The notes under the pieces were generated by a model. The model was not told the origin of the DNA. It searched no databases and worked only from the letters and a program-made list of their open reading frames with translations. Positions 1 to 10,172 of a stretch of DNA of 64,000 bases are shown here, one piece after another. This DNA is from Rhabdornis inornatus (Eukaryota > Chordata > Aves > Passeriformes > Rhabdornithidae), in NCBI GenBank assembly GCA_013397075.1, contig VWZS01011036.1:333859-397858 (forward strand), read 5' to 3'. Both the position numbers and the translations under genes were made by a program. The number at the start of each line of letters is the position of its first letter. Within the stretch, counting starts at the first letter, position 1.

Positions 1-487
1 GGGAGACTAAATCTCTTACTCAATAAAAAAATTTTTGACATAACTCTTGGAACTTACACAAATCTCCCCAAACTTCAGCCAGTCGTATTATGCCAACAAA
101 AAGGAGGAAGTTCTCAGATTTGTATGCTTGTTTTAATGACACTTCTGTGATATAAATTGGATTAATTTTTCTTGAGCAGAACCTTAAGAAGGGTGGTACA
201 AATTCTTTTATGGGGAAGGCCAAATTCTTCAGAATTAAATTAATCCTCTTATTTAAATGTCTTGCAAATATTTAAGGAAAATACATTGTTTAATATACAC
301 GAAGGGGATAGAAAATGTGTTGATAGCAAATGTGTTTTCTACTCTGCAGTTAATTTTTCAATTCTTTCTGCAGACTACAGTTTCTGCCTAATGGGGTTCA
401 AGATAATTGACAACAACTCTACTATATTTAAAGGGTAAGCCTCTAACAGATGCAGGGCCACAACTACATACATACATGCATTCATTC
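1..487. other. AT-rich DNA, no gene seen
   Basis: No open frame of protein-like composition, no LTR or CR1 signature and no structured RNA was seen in this stretch. It reads as intergenic or intronic sequence. Confidence 0.5.
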
Positions 488-511
488 ATATATATATATA
501 TATATATATAT
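488..511. repeat. (TA)n microsatellite
   Basis: About twelve uninterrupted TA dinucleotides, preceded by short CATA and CATT repeats. A simple tract likely to vary in length between individuals. Confidence 0.95.
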
Positions 512-1152
512 GCAAACAATTTTATCTATCTCTAGATACATTTAAGTTATTTGGATTTTTCAAAAAGGACATTTGGCCTGGAAAAACAAAACATTCTAAC
601 TGTCGATGTTCTTGATCACATTTTTCAGAATACATAGTTTTCACAGCAAAAAAAATATGTTCGGATGAAATTCTTTTTGCATATTTTCCTTTAATTTTTA
701 ACCAGCTGTGCATTTGTCATAGCTGACTTTGGCATTAGTTATTCTTTTTTTAATCATACTACCTTTATTTAGCACATTTTTCGTTATTACTTGAGATATT
801 TTTTCGGCTTCCAGAGTATTTTGTTCACATCATTCCATGAAATACAAATTATTTTTATGGCTTTGTCTTTGCATCAGTATAGACTTATGATACATACTTA
901 CTTTCATTGATATAAGATGCTATTTTTTACTAAGAGATGAAGATTTTTTGTGATGATTCTAATTCTTCATCCATCATTCTTTGGCAGGCCATTTTGTGTT
1001 TTCATGATGCCATTTCACTTTTCTCTCTTCATAAACACTGATGTTGAGATCCAATTGAGAGTGAAAATTCCTATATAGTTAATTACAGTGCGTTACTTTT
1101 GATTGAATTTTGGACTTCAACATAATCAATGAGAAAATGAACTGCATTTCAG
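512..1152. other. AT-rich DNA, no gene seen
   Basis: No recognisable gene or repeat. The right end (about 1130-1152) has a splice-acceptor-like CATTTCAG just before the open stretch that starts at 1153. Confidence 0.45.
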
Positions 1153-1398
1153 CTGGGACTTCCAGACAAATTCAAAGGAATTAGGTACTCAAATGTTATT
1201 CAATATTATGACTCTCTTGTCAGCACAGTGTCTTTGCACTCTCTGTACTTTGAGCCTCGCCGAGATCACATTCGGATGACCTGTAGAGATTTGCAGAGAT
1301 TTCAGTCAATCATGAGAGGCCTGAGAGAGTGTCACACCCACTGCTGCAGCACTGTGCCTCTCATTGACAGGGCTCTCACAACTCTGCAGCACTTCTGA
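1153..1398 (+). other. exon-like open stretch, unrecognised
   Basis: Directly after the acceptor-like CATTTCAG at 1145-1152, one plus-strand frame stays open for 81 codons to a TGA at 1396. Its composition looks protein-like, with charged and hydrophobic residues mixed and runs such as LYFEPRRDHIRM. I do not recognise a family. Base composition here and down to about 1830 is richer in GC than the flanks, as in conserved exons or conserved non-coding elements. There is no good initiator ATG and no linked donor. By chance an 81-codon open frame next to an AG is not rare in 64 kb, so the call is weak. Confidence 0.2.
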
Positions 1399-3019
1399 TG
1401 ATCCCACCCAGAGCTGGAGCTGCCCAGAAGGACAGGCACCAATGCTGGCAGCTTGGGAGGCACCACAGGAAGCAAGACTTGACCTCTCAAAACTACCAAA
1501 TTCGCCAGCCAGATAAAACTGACTGCAAATCATCCCCGTTTCCTTAGCTGAATTTCACTGAATGATCTCTCCCGTGGCTGTTAAGCAGTGCATTGATTAA
1601 TGAGCGAGCACCTTGTGCTTCAGAGATGTCAGACCTGCACAGCTCTTTGTAACTGCAGCCCAGTTGCTATGGCTACAACAGGCTCCCATAGGATGGCTGC
1701 ATTTAGCTGGCACATCACAAACACCCAGAATATTAATGAAATTGAAGAGTCCATCTATCTGCACTGCAATTCAAAGGAGCATTTTACAGATCTGAAACAT
1801 TTGCACTTAGTCAACTGCAAGTACAATTATCTTATTTCTCAATTATTAAAAAAAAAACCCAAACCCAACAACCCTACTATCTTTGCAGAAACGTTTTCTC
1901 TCTCTTTGTCCCATAATTAGATTTCATTTTTATGCAATGTTTTTTTAAAAAAAACAGTTCAAATTATGTGGATTAACATAAATAAGTATCCATTTTCCTA
2001 AAATTATAATTAAGCAAACAAAGGTAATAAGGATTTCACATTAGCTATATGCCTATTTCCTGTGGGGTCAGAAAATACAAAACTTGATTTAAACTGACTT
2101 TTCTTCTTTTGGCTGAAGCATCACTGGCCTTTGCAATACAGTTTACAGAATCTCATGTTGCTGAAATTGTGACAGCCACTTAATTATCTAACAAAAAAAG
2201 TCTTCCACTCTGATTTAATTCTGATCTTAGGCCATAAAGTGAGGCATTGCCAGTGCATATGCTGCCTCCACAGATGTAATGCAGGACTAATTGAATCCTG
2301 CTCCATTTTCATGAGATGGCACATTAAACAATTCTCAGTGAATCGTTGAGATTCATGAACACCGGGATGATGAAATCACCTTACTAGTAAATCCAAAAAG
2401 CCTGTGAGACTTACACTAAATTATGGAAGTGGTCAAGTACTCATTTCCATGTCAGATTTATGCATATTCCCCAACATTTCTCTTTTACTTTCACACATGT
2501 AGAAATCATTGCAGCATTTCCCACTCACATATCAGGACTGCAGTGGAAAATATAATCTGAAAACATAGTTTTAACCATATAATATTTTAAATACCTCCCA
2601 CAATCCCATATAATCATATGATCAACTGATCACTGGAGAGAAGCTTCCATCACTTTCCATTCACTTAACATTGGATCAGATTTTCAACCACTGATAACAA
2701 CACATGCACAACTTCTTAGTTATACATGGAAAAAAAGGGTTTCCCCATTAAAAACAGAGAGATTGTTGACAGAAAGATTAATCGTAGTCTCTTGTGTGTT
2801 TTTAAAACACCACATGCATAAGGGAGACTTCAGCAAGCTTGTGCAACATCTTGAGTAACCTCTATTTAGATTTACAGTCTGTATTGATTAATATGTACCG
2901 ATAGAAACCATGCACAGTATAAAGAGAGGTATCTGGAGAAGGCAGGAGTTATGTTTTGAAGTATTTTCTACTCTGTCTGTTTTCATGAAGAGTTGAATGA
3001 ATTTGTTGTACATAGATAA
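1399..3019. other. no gene; possible conserved non-coding blocks
   Basis: From 1399 to about 1830 the sequence stays compositionally distinct and contains a near-palindromic GTTGCTATGGCTAC at 1663-1676, which resembles an RFX X-box. From about 2120 to 2400 it has the look of a developmental non-coding element, with homeodomain-type cores such as TTAATTA and CTAATTG and few simple repeats. No coding frame is convincing: the 106-codon plus-strand frame at 1600-1920 ends in low-complexity residues. The remainder is ordinary AT-rich DNA. Confidence 0.3.
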
Positions 3020-3545
3020 TGTAATGGTTGGCTCTCACAATTAAGAGATTAATATTACGTGTATGTTAAGAGACATTTTATCGATGTATAGTTATGTTAT
3101 TGTGATTTGTTGTTTAGACATCCTCTGTTCTCCCCACAGTCCCCTTCACCCCCCGTATGGTTGCCAAGGGCCAGCCTTGGTAGTCAGGACATGTGGAGGG
3201 AGGGCGTGTACCTGTGCCCCTTGCACGGTGCCGTTGGGAATAGGGCAGGCTGGTTGCTAAGGGGTGCGGCATGACAACACCTGACCTCCAATCAAGTTGA
3301 AAGAAAGTGATCTCCACCAGTGGATGGTGAGGAAGAGTTGACTGACAGACTGTGGGAGGGGCCAGGGTTGCTCAACGCAACCCCCAGGAGTATAAAAGGC
3401 AGAGCAGCCATTTTGTAGACGAGCACATGGCAGCTGATCATACACTCCCAGCAAGCTGTCCCTTTTTCCTTATTCAGTCCTTTTGTTGTATTTGTTAAGG
3501 TCTAATAAACCTTGGAAATTTTAAAAGTGAGTGGTGTTTCTCACA
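3020..3545 (+). mobile_element. solo LTR of an endogenous retrovirus
   Basis: The segment starts TGTAATGG and ends CTCACA. In promoter order it carries a TATA box (TATAAAAGG at 3391) and a poly(A) signal (AATAAA at 3504-3509), 36 bases before the end. This is the layout of an avian retroviral LTR on the plus strand. It is more GC-rich than its flanks. I found no clean target-site duplication, so the ends may be off by several bases or the copy is old. Internal retroviral sequence is absent, so it is probably a solo LTR left by LTR-LTR recombination. Confidence 0.65.
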
Positions 3546-4855
3546 AATTGATTTTACTGAATTGTTGAGGGAAGCAGAAAAATACAGAGCTAGAAGAAAC
3601 AGTGACCTGTAAATAATCTATTACATAGGCAGCTTCTGAAGAAAGGCTTTACAGTTTGATATTTGTCAAAATCCATTGTGCAAAGATTATTAAACTGCAT
3701 AATATTAAAATCTCTTAGTGACTAACAAAGCAGAGTGTTCATGATTGTTAATACCACCCCCAAATCCTACAAATACAGTGTGGAGTATATATTTCAAATA
3801 ATAAATAATACTTAAACTTGGCTAAAGACATCAATGAAGGTGTACAGCAAGAGAAGCACAAAGTCAATAGACTTTGAGCTATAAGATGGGTGTGGTGAGG
3901 TGGAGGGTAAAGGGATGGACATGTAGAAGGTAAAGAAAACTCCCTGTAGATATGCAGGATCTTCTGAATGTGTCTATGTTTAAGAATTTTTCACAGTCTG
4001 ACTTCACAGTGCTCAGCATGGGAATGGAATATTTGGCTTTGCTGATAAATAAAAGCTCTTTTGGCTTTTCTTACCAAGGTGCACATATAGTGAAACTACT
4101 GGAAGCCTTTCTCTAAATTCAATTAAGAACAGACAGCTGATTTAAAGCTAATAATTTTTTTAAACACCTGTCCATTTAAACAAAATATTTGTATTCCTTT
4201 TTTATTTTATCCAAACTGATGAGTACCATGAACAATAATTAACTTCTTATCACACAGTCTCTGGTGCAGTGACAGCTGCTATGGCATCTTCCCAGTAGCA
4301 CTGCATATGCCTCTACATTTTAACTGCTCTTGAGGAGCTTGGTGACAAACTTTAGGGGGAAAAGCAATGGGTAAAAACTCATATTCCTACCAAGAAGTGT
4401 AGTTTTCCCGCAAGTCTCTTTTAGCTCTTATCAAAGGCAGTCAGTGATACCAATCCGCCCAAGTCAAATTAAGTGAATGGAACAGTTTTAGTAGGTATTT
4501 TGAGTTAATTCAGGTGGATGCAGAGAAAAGTGTCCTTTCCAACTTATTTTATTCTATTATTTTGTTGTACCGACAGACATAACCAAGGTTGCCCTCTCAA
4601 TCCAAAAGTGCAAGCCCACACCTTAGGACAGTATCATTCCAAATAGCTTCTCAGGAACCAGAACCACAAGGCCTCATCTCTGGGGAATTTACTACAAGGA
4701 ACATTGAGCAATCAGAAATAATTCCACAATTCCTATAGTTGACTCTTTTAGAGGTTGTGCATAGACATGTAAGCACATAAGACTCCTTGTTTTGTAGATC
4801 TCATATATTTCTTTCATGATCCAGTTAATAAAGTTATCAGAAATGCCTCTGCCCA
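3546..4855. other. no gene seen
   Basis: AT-rich sequence without a recognisable coding frame, RNA gene or transposon end. It separates two LTR insertions. Confidence 0.45.
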
Positions 4856-4861
4856 AAATAA

Positions 4862-5757
4862 GGTGCAAGTGAGACCATCGGTGACAATACAAAGGATTTA
4901 TTTGATAGTACGTATGAGAAAGAGAAAGAGAGAGAGAAGGAGAGAGAGACAGAAAGAAAGAAAAATAGAAAATAGGTGTGGCAACAAAAAGACAGTGACA
5001 GAGACAGCATAAAGAAAATACCACCACTCCGTGGATCCCAACGATGCTCTGTTGATCCTCTCCAGCTGGTCTTCTTGGTGGTGAAGGTGCCCCTAAAAAG
5101 CATACAATCCAATATATGTTCAGGCTAGGTGGGAATGCCCAGGTACCTCCTGCTGAGGGGGAGGGAGTGAGGTGAAGAGGGAGAGGGTTTGCAATTGTGT
5201 CCTAAAACAGACTCTGGGTTTGTGGCATCACATGAAGTCCTTTAGTGTAAGGCCTCAAGAATGACTGGGGGGTACTTCTAGGGGTCTTCGATGGATTATG
5301 ACACCCCCTCAGCTGCCTCTCATGTGAGCATTCTGTGGGGTTGGGGGTCTCACAGCTGGGCCAGTTTGTGTAAGGAAGGATGGGTGTTCACTGCCTTTGA
5401 CCAGAGGTTACACCTGAAACCTCCTCCCCCCCCTCATTTTGGGGGGGAGTAAACCTGACCTCTGCAGGCTGCGGTCTCCCCCACCCCAAACTCAGACAGG
5501 GAAGAATCTCTGCTGTGTTTGGCTTTCTTGTGGATGCATTCCTCTCCCTCAGCCTTGTTTGTTTTTCCCTAGCTCAGATAATTGAACAATAGCATTATCT
5601 AGGTGGCTTAATTTACAGTCCGAAGTTCCAGTCAGGTATCTTCAGGGAGGCTTCTCTGGTTATAGCTTCTTTATACAGTTTTTGTTATAATGGGCAGAAC
5701 TCTCTTATATCAATGTTTGAGGCATGAACTATTTCAGTCTCTGACAACTTCTCTACA
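4862..5757 (-). mobile_element. solo LTR, minus strand, AAATAA duplication
   Basis: On the minus strand the segment begins TGTAGAGAAG at 5757 and runs to 4862, about 896 bp. It is flanked by AAATAA at 4856-4861 and 5758-5763, a 6-bp direct repeat as expected for class II retroviruses. A minus-strand poly(A) signal (AATAAA, about 4899) lies near the 3' end. The last two bases are CC where CA is expected, which I read as decay. A pyrimidine/purine tract (4914-4971) and a C-run/G-run inverted repeat (about 5426-5448) lie inside. No internal coding region remains. Confidence 0.6.
4914..4971. repeat. GA-rich purine tract
   Basis: Mostly GA, GAAA and GAAG units on the plus strand, inside the LTR at 4862-5757. 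It is a polypyrimidine tract on the LTR's sense strand. Confidence 0.9.
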
Positions 5758-5763
5758 AAATAA

Positions 5764-6373
5764 TTAACAAGTGAAAAGTTTCCAGCAATCTATATTATAT
5801 TCTTATGCAATAAAAATTCTTATTTATTGAAACTGAAATAAAGCATGCAGCTCAAATAAGATATCACACAGAAATCTTGTGGTGTTTAATACATGATAAG
5901 CACTTGAAAGATTTACATAAATCATGCCAGATTTTTAACTTCTTCACTATTTCACTGTCATTTAGAGTAATTTGCAGTTGGTGATTTGCAGAGCAGAAAT
6001 ATTCATAGTGGCTGTGTGGTACTGAACAGTTTCTACCGTGCAATTTCCCTAAAAAATAATAATTTTTCATCTGTCTCATGTAAGCATGACAGTGCAGCAA
6101 GGCATAGTGGCATATTTCTAACATGGTCCATTCCCAAAAGTAAGTCAATATTCTTTGGATGATACTCCCTAAAACCAGATAGATTGCACATTTGTTAGAA
6201 ATGTATTTACAGTGGCTTTTCAATGAATGGGGAAACTGATCTTAGAGACCCAAAGAGGACACCTGAACCTTGCCATATCAGAAAAAGCAAGGAACAACAT
6301 GGAGCATATGTTACACAATACAGGTGTGTTTTGTGCAACACATAATACAGTGTATTCCTTAGTAAAACTGGAG
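5764..6373. other. no gene seen
   Basis: AT-rich spacer between two LTRs. A 119-codon minus-strand frame (5864-6223) opens here, but it has no homology I recognise and no splice or promoter context, so I treat it as chance. Confidence 0.4.
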
Positions 6374-6379
6374 CATGGC

Positions 6380-6780
6380 TGTGGTTGCTGTCCTAGAGAG
6401 AGAAAAAAAGAGCAGCAACACACATGGACCCTTTTAGGGAAAAAAGGCCAGTTTTATTGAGTGGAGAGCTTGTATTTAAAGCATGTTACAAGAGACTAGA
6501 ACAGGACAGTAGCTCATTGGCTAATTGGGATAAACACCCAAGAGACCAGACCTCAGGATGTATCCCATGGGAAAAACAACAGGTGTTAATCTTTATTATG
6601 AATTCCACTCTGTTTTTCACCAGATTCTAAGTTGTTTTTGACCATTTATCACCTTGGGAAATTTCCTTTCTGTCTGCAGCTATTACCAGCTTATCAGCCT
6701 GGGAAGCAAGAAGGATTCAGGCTTGAGAGAAAGGATTCTCGAGCTGTAATTTTGCAGCTCTCTAGGTGCCTCTATCCACA
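6380..6780 (-). mobile_element. solo LTR, minus strand, perfect CATGGC duplication
   Basis: A 401-bp element with TG...CA ends, flanked by perfect 6-bp direct repeats CATGGC at 6374-6379 and 6781-6786. Read on the minus strand it starts TGTGGATAGAG and ends AGCAACCACA. A minus-strand AATAAA (plus 6453-6458) lies about 75 bases from the 3' end. The 6-bp duplication and the size fit an ERVK/class II solo LTR. The intact duplication shows that both ends are original. Confidence 0.85.
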
Positions 6781-6891
6781 CATGGCTTTAGTGCAAAAGA
6801 GGGAAAATAAAATTACGTGTAGTTACTCAAGTAAACAATCCAGAAGTTGTTCTGTTTCACTAAGGATCTTACAATATGGCTTTTCTCTAAG

Positions 6892-7513
6892 TGTTGGAAA
6901 ACCAGTTTAAAATTTTTGTATAACTTTAGCCAAGTTTGTTCACCTTTGTCCCAGTGGGGAGGAGAACTGAAGCTTTTCTTCAGGGCATTATTTATCTAGG
7001 TAAGGCCTGATGAACTCAAGACACCAACAGACTGGGAGCAGCCCAAAGAAAGATAAAAGGCCATCAACAGAACGTCAACAAAACATCAACAGAACATCAG
7101 GGGCCATCTATGAATATCTACCCCAGACTCTGCCTCTGGCAGAGTTGGAGAAATCTCCTTCGGAAACGACTGATAAGAAAATCAAAGAATGAAGATCTAA
7201 TTAACATCAGAAGTGAAGAAATCTGGATCCAGTAGGAGACCAATACTAAGAACTATGCCACTTGGGAGCAATGAACATCAACCCAATTCATTTCTGAGAG
7301 TTTTGACTGTATAAAAGACCTGAAAAATCTAGTAAAAACCATGTGTCATAGAATGATTGATTCTGCACACCCGGGCTATATGTGGATGAGATGATTTTTG
7401 TGGTACATCCTAGCCAGAACAACATCCTGGCCAAATAATAAAGCAATGGTGTGACTCTCTAACTTTAAAAATGTTATTGAAGGGTTTGTGTTTTTCCCAC
7501 AGTTTCGGTGACA
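6892..7513 (+). mobile_element. LTR of an endogenous retrovirus, plus strand
   Basis: Starts TGTTGGAAAACC and ends CGGTGACA. It carries a TATA-like TATAAAAGACC at about 7310 and AATAAAG at about 7435 in the correct order and spacing for U3-R-U5. The target duplication is not clear (CTAAG against TAACG at the flanks), so the ends are approximate. It lies only 8 bp from the next LTR on the same strand, but the two sequences are unrelated by eye and therefore belong to different families. Confidence 0.55.
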
Positions 7514-7521
7514 TAACGGAA

Positions 7522-8238
7522 TGTCTTAGGTTGCAATTCAAGATGTAACCAGAAATATGTATTCTATCACCATCGGTTAAAACCAGGTAGAGCAGTGCTC
7601 CTTATCTCTTCCTTATCTCTTCCCATTCCTCACAAGTCCAGAGGGGATATCATCTGTTAATGGGTCAGCTGTTAAAACCCAGTAAGGCAGTTTTCTTTAT
7701 CTCTTCCACGACCCATCCTCTGTCCAGGGAAATATTTTCTATTAATGAGCCCCTGAGTCTCAGTACATGACTAGTAAAATTACATCATCCCATTGTGAGA
7801 TACCCCACCCAAGGTGGAGGAGCCAAGCACTTCCTACCTAGATAAAATCTGATATTTGGAACACCAGAGCAGCCTTTTCCCACTAGATTCCCAGAGAAAG
7901 ACCAGGCCCATCTTCATCGCCACTAGGCCTTCAGAGGAAAACTACACCTTTCTCCAGGATCATTGCTTCAACAGAACAACATCTGTCACTCCAGGAAGAC
8001 AGTAGCCACCATTTAATCAGACTGAAACCTGACCAACATGGTGTCAGGTTGTATTCTGACTTTGACAGTGTTTTGCGTTTTGTATTACTGTATTTTTATT
8101 TTAATTTTCCTAATAAAGAACTGTTATTCCTATTCCCATATCTTTACCTAAGAGCTCCTTAATTTCAAAATTAAAATAATTTAGAGAGGGGGTTTCCATT
8201 TTCCATTTCAAGAGAGGGTCCTGCCTTCTTAACAGACA
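7522..8238 (+). mobile_element. LTR of an endogenous retrovirus, plus strand
   Basis: Starts TGTCTTAGGTTGC and ends AACAGACA, with a poly(A) signal AATAAA at 8112-8117. The body has repeated CTTATCTCTTCC motifs (about 7603-7622), a TAGATAAAA element near 7840 and a terminal GAGAGGG motif. The style matches long avian ERVL-type LTRs. No target-site duplication is visible, so the borders are inferred from the TG/CA ends. Confidence 0.6.
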
Positions 8239-9344
8239 CCTGTCTTTCAAACCAAAACAGGGAAGAAATTTTTAAAAAGGGCCTAAAGTCCTGCATGATG
8301 GAAAATTCAGAAGAGGAGACCTATATACTTCTCGATATTTTTTTTTCTTAGAGCAAATTCATGCAAGTCTATTTATGCTTATTTATGTATTTATGGCTCT
8401 GAGGTTTTCCTCAAGATGTGAATCTGACCCAGTTCACTTGAAGTATCTATTATTTTCCTCTGTTCTTAGGACCTGAGAGCAGGGAAAGGGAAAAGTTTAT
8501 CAGGTATTTTTAATAAGCTTCTATACACACTATAATTAAAATTAGAAAGGAAAATAAATTAATACTTAGCATTATTCTTAAGTAACATGTATTCGACTTA
8601 ATTAAACACAGAAAAGTTATGCTTTCAGTTAACAACCACAAGAACATTCTGTATAAAGGGTTTTCTTGAACAACTCTTTAAGCATTAACTGATAGACTGG
8701 CTTACTTGCTGTAATTGTCTGTTTCAAGAATTACATATGTGACTCTTGAGAGTGGTTTATTGGTGGTTATGCAAAACTAGCATCTGTCCACAGCACTGGA
8801 AAAATTGGACTTCCCTATTTGTGCCATACATTTCACCATATTTCATACAGAAGAGGGAAAACTCCATTCATATTGTCAAGAACTTCTCCATGGTATTGTT
8901 TTCAGCAAAGGAATAAAGAATTCTGTTGTTTGAGTGTTCCAAAACCCACACTCTGTCCAAAACCAACCAAAACACTGTTCCTGTTGTTCAACTTCAAAAT
9001 AATCATATAAAATGGAAAGAATTCAGTGGCTCAGCTGATACCAACTGGAGTAGCTGTTTTATATGTAAAATTCTGAAAGCAAATAAAAGAGAGCCAGGAA
9101 AAGGGGCTTTTTTGATGTGTTTTCTTGCAACCAGAGTTTAATTGTGCTAATCTTCAGCAAAGTAAACCACTTGCTAGAAAGATTATTTTCAAACATCATA
9201 CTTTTAACTGCAACTTCATTTGCTTGATGGTTGGCTACATTGCAGAAATTAGCGGAATTGTTTCTAGAACATGTATAAAAACTTGTAAGCAAAGTAGCCT
9301 CCTGCCAGATCCAAGGTACCAGGCCAGTTAGAAGTTTGCCAGCG
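8239..9344. other. no gene seen
   Basis: AT-rich sequence without recognisable genes, LTR ends or CR1 signatures. Confidence 0.4.
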
Positions 9345-10172
9345 TGTGGACACATCAAGGGACACTGATGATGGTGTCTTCGAGTGGTTTTCTATTCCCT
9401 TATACTCTGCTCTACGCCCAAAGATGTTTGCTGTAGCTTTAAAGTGGGACTTGGCAGGGGAAGCCCTGGAGCTCTGGAGCGGGCTTTTTCAAGCCTCACT
9501 CCCCAGCGTCTGTTGTGCTGGGCAGACGGGGCTCTCTGTTGCTTAGTTCGCTTGGGGTTTTTTTTAGCTTAGGCAAGAAGTTTTTTTCCCTTTCCCTGGC
9601 CTTGGAGACTGTGGCAACAATCATTTGAGGCCTTTGGTTTTTTTCCTGAACTGTTTCGTTTGGTTTGGTCTGAGGCCAGAGAGGACTAGCGATGGAAGAA
9701 GCGGGGAACCAGTGGGGAACTGAGCAGCTGCTCCGTCCCGGCCCCAGACCTCGAAAAAGCCAACCCAGTGAAAGACAGGACCCTAAATCCACCAGCTTCA
9801 TCTGCTGTGAAGAGGAGACCAACATGAGAGATTCACCAGTTTCCAACTGTTTTTTTTCCTGAGCTGCTGGGCAAACTTTTGTTTTTTATTTCCCTGAGAC
9901 AAAAGTCCTTGCTGTTCTTCTTTTCTTTTCCTCTTTTCCCCTCCTCCTTGCCACATGGTCAGCCGCTGTTTTTTTTCCTTCCCCTGGCATTTTGGTTGTG
10001 TTTTTTTGTTTGTGGGGTTTTTTTTGCTTTTTTTTCTTTTTTTGGTTGGTTGGTTTGTTTTGGGTTTCAGAGGGTTTTTTGGTGGGTTTTTTTGGGGTTT
10101 TGTTGTTGTTGTTGGGGTTTTTTTTGGGTTTGGGGTTTTTTGTTTTGGGGGGGTAAAGGTTCTCACAATTCA
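9345..10172 (+). mobile_element. probable retroelement/LTR-like segment ending in a T/G tract
   Basis: This is a GC-richer block with CpGs (about 9345-9850), followed by pyrimidine-rich and then T/G-only sequence, ending GGTTCTCACA. The sharp composition change from both flanks and the T/G-rich tail recall avian ERVL LTRs. No poly(A) signal pairs clearly with a TATA box and no duplication was found, so the class and borders are uncertain. Long open frames on both strands here come from low-complexity sequence, not genes. Confidence 0.35.
9991..10153 (+). repeat. T/G-rich tract with G-quadruplex potential
   Basis: Almost only T and G for about 160 bases. Runs of at least three G occur at 10084-10086, 10094-10097, 10114-10117, 10126-10128, 10132-10135 and 10147-10153. 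The last four runs are spaced 8, 3 and 11 bases apart. Confidence 0.85.

Noticed and set aside
5864..6223. 119-codon minus-strand open frame
   Set aside because: No recognisable motif, no splice or promoter context, and residue content typical of translated AT-rich DNA.
7348..7362. TCATAGAATGATTGA, resembling a CR1 tail in reverse
   Set aside because: It lies inside a coherent LTR and lacks the adjoining CR1 sequence.
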